Shown: positions 5,150-5,356 of the stretch, one piece after another
How positions within the stretch are numbered: the first letter of the stretch is position 1
Layout: each line of letters opens with the position of its first letter
Source of the DNA: Gemmatimonadota bacterium
GTDB lineage: Bacteria; Gemmatimonadota; Gemmatimonadetes; JACCXV01; JAHWKZ01
Assembly (NCBI GenBank): GCA_030641505.1
Contig: DAOWHI010000182.1
Span: 1 to 5,356 of the forward strand
Length of the DNA stretch: 5,356 nucleotides
Direction: 5' to 3'
Made by a program: the position numbers and the translations under genes
The notes under the pieces: model-generated
The model's database searches: none
Told to the model about the DNA's origin: nothing
What the model saw: only the letters and a program-made list of their open reading frames with translations

Positions 5150-5356
5150 GACTACAAACTGTGGCGCGGCGAATTCGAGGTCCGGGGATTGTCAGTCAGG
5201 TCCGAGGCCAAGGCAATTCCTTTTCTCGTGTCCGCTGACCGCATCCGTGCACGAATCTCCCCCACGCTGATGCTAACGGGGGAGATCGAGCGTCTCGATG
5301 TCACGCTTGTGGGTCTCCTCGAGTTCATCACGGATCGCGCGCTCGAACACGGCACG
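5150..5356 (+). CDS. Possible AsmA/TamB-like protein fragment, running off the right edge
   Basis: The plus-strand frame is open to the window edge. From about 5150 it reads DYKLWRGEFEVRGLSVR, then IPFLVSADRIRARISP and LTGEIERLDVTLVG. Alternating short strands of the type LxxGxFxVxGLxV, followed by xADRIRxRIS and GEIxxLxVxLxG, are what I would expect near the start of an AsmA/TamB/DUF748-type protein. These are long beta-rich envelope proteins of Gram-negative bacteria thought to bridge membranes in lipid transport or outer-membrane assembly. Codon composition here is coding-like (about 65/43/72% GC at positions 1/2/3), while the opposite strand has stops. No start codon with a ribosome site is visible and no N-terminal membrane helix precedes it. 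Further upstream the same frame is antisense to the permease. The gene is therefore probably truncated at both ends. Family assignment is by pattern only. Confidence 0.4.

Noticed and set aside
5152..5355. A 67-codon minus-strand open frame at the right edge, as a frameshifted N-terminal part of the permease
   Set aside because: It has Ser/Arg-rich sequence with no membrane segment or MacB periplasmic motif, and it ends at a stop out of frame with the permease. The plus-strand frame has better coding composition.

Overview
The window is about 60% GC and almost entirely coding, with short intergenic gaps, Shine-Dalgarno sites, TTG/GTG starts and a tRNA with encoded CCA. It is therefore bacterial chromosome. 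The sequence alone does not fix the lineage. The style of GrpE and the MacB-type permease would suit Gemmatimonadota or a similar high-GC Gram-negative group, but this is a weak inference. I see no phage, transposon, CRISPR array or defence genes.

Left part, plus strand (1-2737): the BRCT end of NAD-dependent DNA ligase (ligA), then grpE, dnaJ and a short tyrA-type dehydrogenase. grpE, dnaJ and tyrA look like one operon: the gap is 12 nt between grpE and dnaJ, and the dnaJ stop overlaps the first possible tyrA start by 4 nt. GrpE and DnaJ are both co-chaperones of DnaK, which lies outside the window. A promoter-like TATATT sits only 8 nt before the grpE ATG, which suggests a leaderless transcript.

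Middle part, minus strand (2743-4063): a manganese-type superoxide dismutase followed 7 nt downstream by a DUF2461/TIGR02453-family gene, together a two-gene operon. It converges on tyrA with 5 bp between stop codons. A perfect 20-bp palindrome lies inside the 3' end of the DUF2461 gene.

Right part: an intergenic stretch shared by the divergent sod gene and a tRNA-Glu(UUC) holds a strong dyad that overlaps the likely tRNA -35 box. Next come a 59-residue DUF1059-family gene with a strong ribosome binding site and, convergent with it, the C-terminal half of a MacB/FtsX-type ABC transporter permease on the minus strand. Near position 5150 the permease reading frame loses its family resemblance and soon meets stop codons. 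From the same point the plus strand carries an open, AsmA/TamB-like reading frame that runs off the right edge. Both genes lack their 5' parts at this point, so it is either a rearrangement breakpoint or an assembly join.

Most of the window is ordinary housekeeping and stress-response sequence. The most useful leads are the junction near 5150, the palindrome at 2787-2806 and the dyad at 4165-4188.
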